A stretch of 64,000 nucleotides of DNA from contig NC_087256.1 in the NCBI RefSeq assembly GCF_037042905.1, positions 29,166,001 to 29,230,000 of the forward strand, given 5' to 3'. Both the position numbers and the translations under genes were made by a program. Below the pieces are notes generated by a model. That model did no database searches and was not told the DNA's origin. It saw only the letters and a list, made by a program, of their open reading frames with translations. The DNA is from Lytechinus pictus (Eukaryota > Echinodermata > Echinoidea > Temnopleuroida > Toxopneustidae). Below, piece after piece: positions 58,741 to 64,000 of the stretch (positions within the stretch are counted from its first letter, which is position 1; the number at the start of each line of letters is the position of its first letter).

Positions 58741-58904
58741 AATAATAGGCCTAATTCTATTCTAGTATCATAATTCTGTAGCTGATTGCCGGAAAGGGGT
58801 TTTGATACAAGTCCTAGAATAAAAGAAAAAAACGGAAAAGAAGAAAATAATGATGCAATATAATGAGGACTACAAGTGTATGATTGATTTTGGTAATGTC
58901 TTAT

Positions 58905-61672
58905 TAGTCCAGGATAGAAGAGGCATAACCTTGTTTTTTTATATATACAATATTTTTTCATGGTTTCTTGTCAATTCGAGGGTGCTGATTACGAATCTGA
59001 ATGATGCCACTCGTGTAACCGTGAGCATTTTCCGCAAATTGGCAAAATCCAATATGGCCGCCAACATATGCAAATTGCCCATGAAAAATCATAAAATTGC
59101 CAGCAGACTGGCTACAAAATGTATGTAATTGTGTTGCAGGAGTGAAATACTCTCTGAAATAATGTTTTTTGAAAAAAATATTTATTTTCTTGATATTCAA
59201 AATGGCCGCCATATACCATATTATGTACAATATGAATAGGGAAAACTATTTTTCACAAAAATGATCCCTACAAATGCAAGTAATTGTGATCTATGGACGA
59301 AGTAATGTATGAAAATCGTGAATGCTAACAAGATATATCATTTGTTATGTCATGTATGGGAAAATTGTTGTATTTTATATTAAAAATAGCCGCCAATGGC
59401 CCAACAAGTATTATGTACTACATAGCAAAGGGGGCAGAAACAAATCACAAGAGTGAGCATTAAAATGCATATTATTAAGATAAACGAGTGGAATATTGAC
59501 TAAAACATATTTTTTTCACAAAATATATTATTTAATATGCCATGTATGTGTTTAATCTTGTATTTTGATATTCAAAATAGCGGCCAAAGGCCCTAAAAAT
59601 ATTATGTACAATGAGAAAGAGGACCAAAAAAATCACAAGAGTGAGCACTGAAATGCACTTATTTGTGTTAAATAAATGGAATACTGTCTAAAAAAACATA
59701 ATTTTTAACGAAATTTATCATTCAGGTTTAAAGTTTTAGTTTACTACTGTATTTTGACTTTCAAAATGGCAGCCATAGACATATATTGTATTATGTACAA
59801 TGCGAACTGGGAAATCATTTTTCACAGGATTGAGCACCATAAATGCACGTAATTCTGATCTATGAGTAAAATATTGTCTGAAAGCATAATTTCTAACAAG
59901 ATATATCAGTTCTCCTGCCCGGTAGGTGAAAATACTGTATTTTGAAAGTCAAAATGGCCGCTACAGGCCCTAACATTATTATGTACAATGTGAATGGGGA
60001 CAAATGATTTTAACAGATTTTCGCTTTGCTTGACTAAATGGTGGCGTATGAGTAAAATATTGTCTGAAAACATGATTACTAACGAAATATATCATATTAT
60101 ATAAAATTTAGGTAATTAATGTTATATTTCAAAGTTCAAAATGGCCGCCATATGCCCTTTTGTGACAAATTATCAGTCCTCATTCAAATTGTACATAATA
60201 CAGTAAGGGCCTATGGCGGCCATTTTCAGAATGCAGCATTTGTTATCTTAATTACATCAGATATGATATATCTCGTTAGAAACCATGGTTTTAGACAATA
60301 TTTCACTCTTACATCACAATTACGCAATACTTATAGTCAAGCAAAGCCACATTCTGTCAAAATTATATGTACCAAATTACAATGTACATAATACTTTAAG
60401 GGCCTATGGCAGCCATTTTGAATTTCAAAGTACAGCATTTATTACCTCCATGACCAACATGTGACGTATTTATTTAGAAATCATATTTAAGACAATATTT
60501 TTACTCGTACATCACAGCAACATGCATATTTTATGATTCCCACTGAAAATAAGTTTCCCTAAAGGCATGTAACATAATTTAGTTAGGGCTTGTAGCGGCT
60601 ATTTTGAATGACAAAATACAGTACTTATCACTTACATGGCAGAAGAGATGCTATATATCATAAAAATCATGCTTTCAAATAATATTTTACTCATACCAAA
60701 GGATTATATGGATTTAATTGTCAAGCAAATCCAAATTCTTGCAAAATTTCATGTCCCCATTTCCATTGTAGATAATACTGTTAGGGCCTATAGGGGCCAT
60801 TTTGAATTTAACAATAAAGCATTTATCTCATGCATGACAAAAGAAATGATATGTTTAGCTAGAAAACATGTTTTCAGACAATATTTTACTCGTATATCAC
60901 AATTACATGCATTTTAGTTACTTATTCTTGTGAAAATTAGTTTCTCCATTCGCATTGTACATAATGTATAATGGGCCTATGGCGGCCATTTTGAATTTCA
61001 AAATACAGCATTTATCACATAAATTGCATCTTAAATATTATATTCCATTAAAATTGAATTTTTACCCAGTATTCCACTCGCTTATCTTAATAATATGCAT
61101 TTTAGTACTCACTCTTGTGATTTTCTTTTGTCCCCATTAACATTATACATAATACTGTCAGGGCGTTTGGTGGATTTTTGAATACTAAAATGCTTCATTT
61201 GTTACAAACATGACATAAAAAATGATACATTTCGTTAGTAATCATGTTTTCATCCATTAGTTCACAAAAAAATCACAAGTACTTGCATTTAGTGCTCACT
61301 TTTGTGAAAATTATTTTTCCCCATTCATTTGTACATAATGTTGAATACAGCGGTCTATGGCGGCCATTTTAAATATCGAGAAAATAAATACTTTTTCAAA
61401 AAATGTTTTTTCAGAGAGTATTTCACTCCTGCAACACAATTACATACATTTTATAGCCAATCTGCTGGCAGTTTTATAATTTTCATGGGTAATTTGCATA
61501 TATTGGTGGCCATATTAGATTTTGCCAATTTGCGGAAAATGCTCAAGGCTACACGAGTGGCATCATTCAGATTCGTAATCAGCACCCTCGAATTGACAAG
61601 AAACCATGAAAAAATATTGTATATATGAAAAAACAAGGTTTGGTCAATTTTCTATGGGGCCTATCCTGGACT
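58905..61672. mobile_element. 2.8-kb palindromic foldback of about 188-bp units
   Basis: The ends TAGTCCAGGATAG and CTATCCTGGACTA are inverted, and the outer ~300 bp of the two sides are clear inverted copies (TTTTCATGGTTTCTTGTCAA and its complement). Each arm is a chain of about seven units of roughly 185-190 bp. Units in the left arm carry sites like CAAAATGGCCGCCATA near 59045, 59203, 59386, 59573, 59763, 59948 and 60138. The right arm has the complement (GGGCCTATGGCGGCCATTTT) near 60208, 60400, 60590, 60780, 60975, 61160 and 61350. The centre is near 60175. TAT flanks on both sides may be a 3-bp duplication. No transposase is present. Confidence 0.88.
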
Positions 61673-62518
61673 ATATCGATAAAACTCGGTATACTGCGGT
61701 ACAAGTTACCAACGCCATCGTTTGAAGGTATCTATCGCTACATTAGAATATGAGGCGGGTCCAGGTAGGATCAAGAGGAGGCCCAGGAGGGGGTCCAGTT
61801 TTAAAATCATTGCGAGCAGGCTGTTGTGTTTTTGTGTTTGATGGTGTGTACCTGGAATAACGCTGCGGGGGGGGGGGGGAGTGACAGAGATGGGTCATTC
61901 AAAATCATAATGGCGATTTTTATTGTATTAAGCGTATAGCGATCGAACGTTTAACTAATATCCCTCTTTTAATATCACTGTATGCCACTTTTCTACAGTT
62001 TTGGGGGGTTTTATTTATTTTTATTTCAAAATCTATATCTGATTTGCAAATTATTATTTAACCACACCGTCCTGTGCAGATATAAAAGAGTAAACAGTGT
62101 TATATAAGTATCATCGTTACATGAATATCATTTGCCGTGCCATTTCGTCTTAACAAGTAACTGAACCAAAATATTTGCCTTGAACTTTTGATGATCAATA
62201 ACTTCAATTAATATCGCCTGATACTAATATTGATATCTTTCATTCAGAGGAGGCTTGTAAGGAACAACGGGAATTAAATAACACAAACAGGGTAAAGAGA
62301 AAGGAAAGAGATAGCAAAAGGAGGGTGTGTGTGTGGGGGGAATTATGTGTGTGTGTACGGTCGTGTGTGGAATTGTGTACGGGTATGAGGGGGTGCGGGT
62401 GTGGGTGTGTGTGTGATGGTGTGTGTGTGAGAGAGAGTTTTATCAGACGTGTATCAATCAGATATGGTCATTTAGGTCTGGCACCGATTTTTAACGTCAT
62501 CATCCGAAAGACGTGACC
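61673..62518. other. No gene; GT-rich simple repeat
   Basis: A G-run occurs near 61867 and a GT-rich tract at about 62324-62440. The short frame through the GT tract is not a gene. Confidence 0.5.
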
Positions 62519-62881
62519 AGGGCCCCGTTTTACAAAGAGTTACATTTGATCCGATCAATCTCAAGTATATGGAAATCCATCACTGTCATAATTTTTCTTT
62601 ATAAAATTTGCTCAATGTCCTATGAAAACAAAGAGAAGCATATTTTGAACAAACATGTAATTTTAGATGTTAATGTTGCTGGCTTTTGATAGTTGCGATT
62701 GATCGGATCAATCACAACTCTTTGTGAGCATTTCATGGAAGGATTTGTCGGAAAAAACTTCCAACAAATCCTGTTTTATCCGACAGTTACCATAGTAATG
62801 GTAGTTCATAGCCAATCAAAATCAAGGAAAGTTGTCAGATCTGACAACCTGTCGGACAAAAATGTCGATGAAACGCTCCCT
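62519..62881. mobile_element. Degenerate inverted-repeat MITE
   Basis: The ends AGGGCCCCGTTTTAC and GAAACGCTCCCT are imperfect inverted repeats. Inner repeats ACAAAGAGTTACATTTGATC and TGATTGATC-type sequence (62695-62725) form a second pair, and GTTGTCAGATCTGACAAC is a perfect palindrome near 62832. No clear target duplication. Confidence 0.5.
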
Positions 62882-64000
62882 AGGACTCGAACCTCGAACC
62901 TCTTTATCAATTTGAAACTTCCGCGGTTTCTTTGGCAACATGAATAGAGCACATCTTCAAATCAGTGGGTCTCTAACATACATGTACAGTGCTATCATAC
63001 GACGATAAGAAACTATTGAAAAGAATTTACGTCGGTATTTATACAGTTTTTAGTCGTCATTTATATTCATTGTTATTCTTCAAAATGCTCCTTCTATCAT
63101 TCTGTATGTCATAAATGTTGCTGAGATTGTTACGGACATTGATATTCATTTAACCTAATTAGAGCCGGGGTATTTGCACCCATCTCACAGGAGGGGGGGG
63201 GGGTGGATTCCACCCACCCGCGATATATCTGCCGCCAATCACGCGAGTACCGCGAAAATTTGCACAAACGTAGTGTGCGATAAAATCTACAAGGCTGTAT
63301 GGTAAATATATACCGAAACAAAAATTTTCATATGAATTAATTATGCCAATTTATGTGCAAAATATAGAATTTGCTCTTATTAACTTAATACAGCCCCAAA
63401 CAGCTAATTTTATATTCAGAGACTCTTTGTAGGATTTTAATTGTATGCGCTTAGAAAATTTGGAATTGGATTTTTCTTCTGAAGTATTTTTTGTTTTTTA
63501 ATTTCTTATGTATTTCATTGTCTTTTGACTTTTTTCATTTAAAATCATTGCTGACTTAATTCTGTTCATAAACAAGGCAAAATTAATTGATGTTAATCAG
63601 TAAACGTAGCAATAATGATATATTTTTTAGTTGGGCTAAAAGCACAATTTGCATTGGATTTATACATGAATTCACGTTTTTTTGAGCAATTTTTGGTCTG
63701 ACATGCACAAACATAATGTTGCGTAATTTCGTAACCGCGTAGGCTATACCCGGGCGTCGCAAATTTGAATTCAAAAGTTGCGCGAGACCTGAAAGTAAAA
63801 ATTCAGCAAGTGGCGCGGTATAAAAATTTAGAGCGGTAGATTTATTGCGAAAAATGTCGGGGGGGGGGGGATTCCGCACCTCAGGCCAATTAGGATTAAA
63901 GTATTGGTTGGTTTGGCCTGTCTTGTGAAGATGTGAACTTACTGCAAGTTTTATTTGTCATTTTTCTGTTCAAATCTCATATTCCTTAAATGACGCATCA
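62882..64000. repeat. No gene; second copy of the dispersed repeat
   Basis: Only 63540-63850 is recognisable: it matches the repeat around the TA element at 28228-28673 but lacks that insertion. G-runs occur near 63192 and 63859. Confidence 0.5.

Overview
The window is eukaryotic, AT-rich, intron-bearing and dominated by repeats. The mix of elements suggests a marine invertebrate deuterostome, most likely an echinoderm such as a sea urchin: a BEL/Pao retrotransposon, tRNA-derived SINEs with ATT-repeat tails, long foldback MITEs flanked by TTAA, many hAT-like non-autonomous elements, a lengsin-type glutamine synthetase homologue, and a class A GPCR coded in one exon. The species assignment is inference; nothing here proves it.

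Only one protein gene looks intact: a lengsin/glutamine-synthetase-like protein at 46451-47824 (+). Its whole 457-codon reading frame lies in one exon just after a strong 3' splice site. A second host-type gene, a seven-transmembrane receptor at 53231-54310 (+), keeps all seven helices but has two frameshifts and a stop codon, so I call it a pseudogene. The two genes show no functional link beyond proximity.

Layout: 1-6050, small MITE and a decayed BEL/Pao element on the minus strand; 7656-8221, remnant of a LINE ORF1; 9343-14360, two TTAA MITEs, a SINE whose tRNA-like head has expanded into a 66-bp array, a mariner-type MITE and a tRNA-like insertion; 14985-21833, LINE reverse-transcriptase remnant with several hAT-like elements nested in or beside it; 22659-31156, two copies of a 1.07-kb inverted-repeat element, a CCAGTT-rich foldback, a Tc1-like transposase remnant, a palindrome-packed TA element and two SINEs; 31158-37846, a 1,284-bp segment present three times in tandem, with a hAT-like insertion in the first copy, running into a 2.2-kb foldback; 38728-45799, MITEs, a LINE endonuclease remnant and a 2.8-kb long-inverted-repeat element; 45831-50060, SINE, the lengsin-like gene, a TTAA MITE and a LINE 3' end; 52385-57212, MITE pieces and the GPCR pseudogene; 58905-61672, a 2.8-kb palindromic foldback built of about 188-bp units; then simple repeats and one more MITE.

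The most unusual signals are structural. Several TTAA-flanked foldback families with different termini carry the same box about 100 bp from both ends. A giant palindrome carries an ATGGCGGCCAT-type site in most units. A very recent tandem triplication has breakpoints inside a SINE and a foldback, and later received a hAT-like insertion whose empty site is preserved twice. I found no CRISPR array, no bacterial-type operon and no convincing new protein-coding system.
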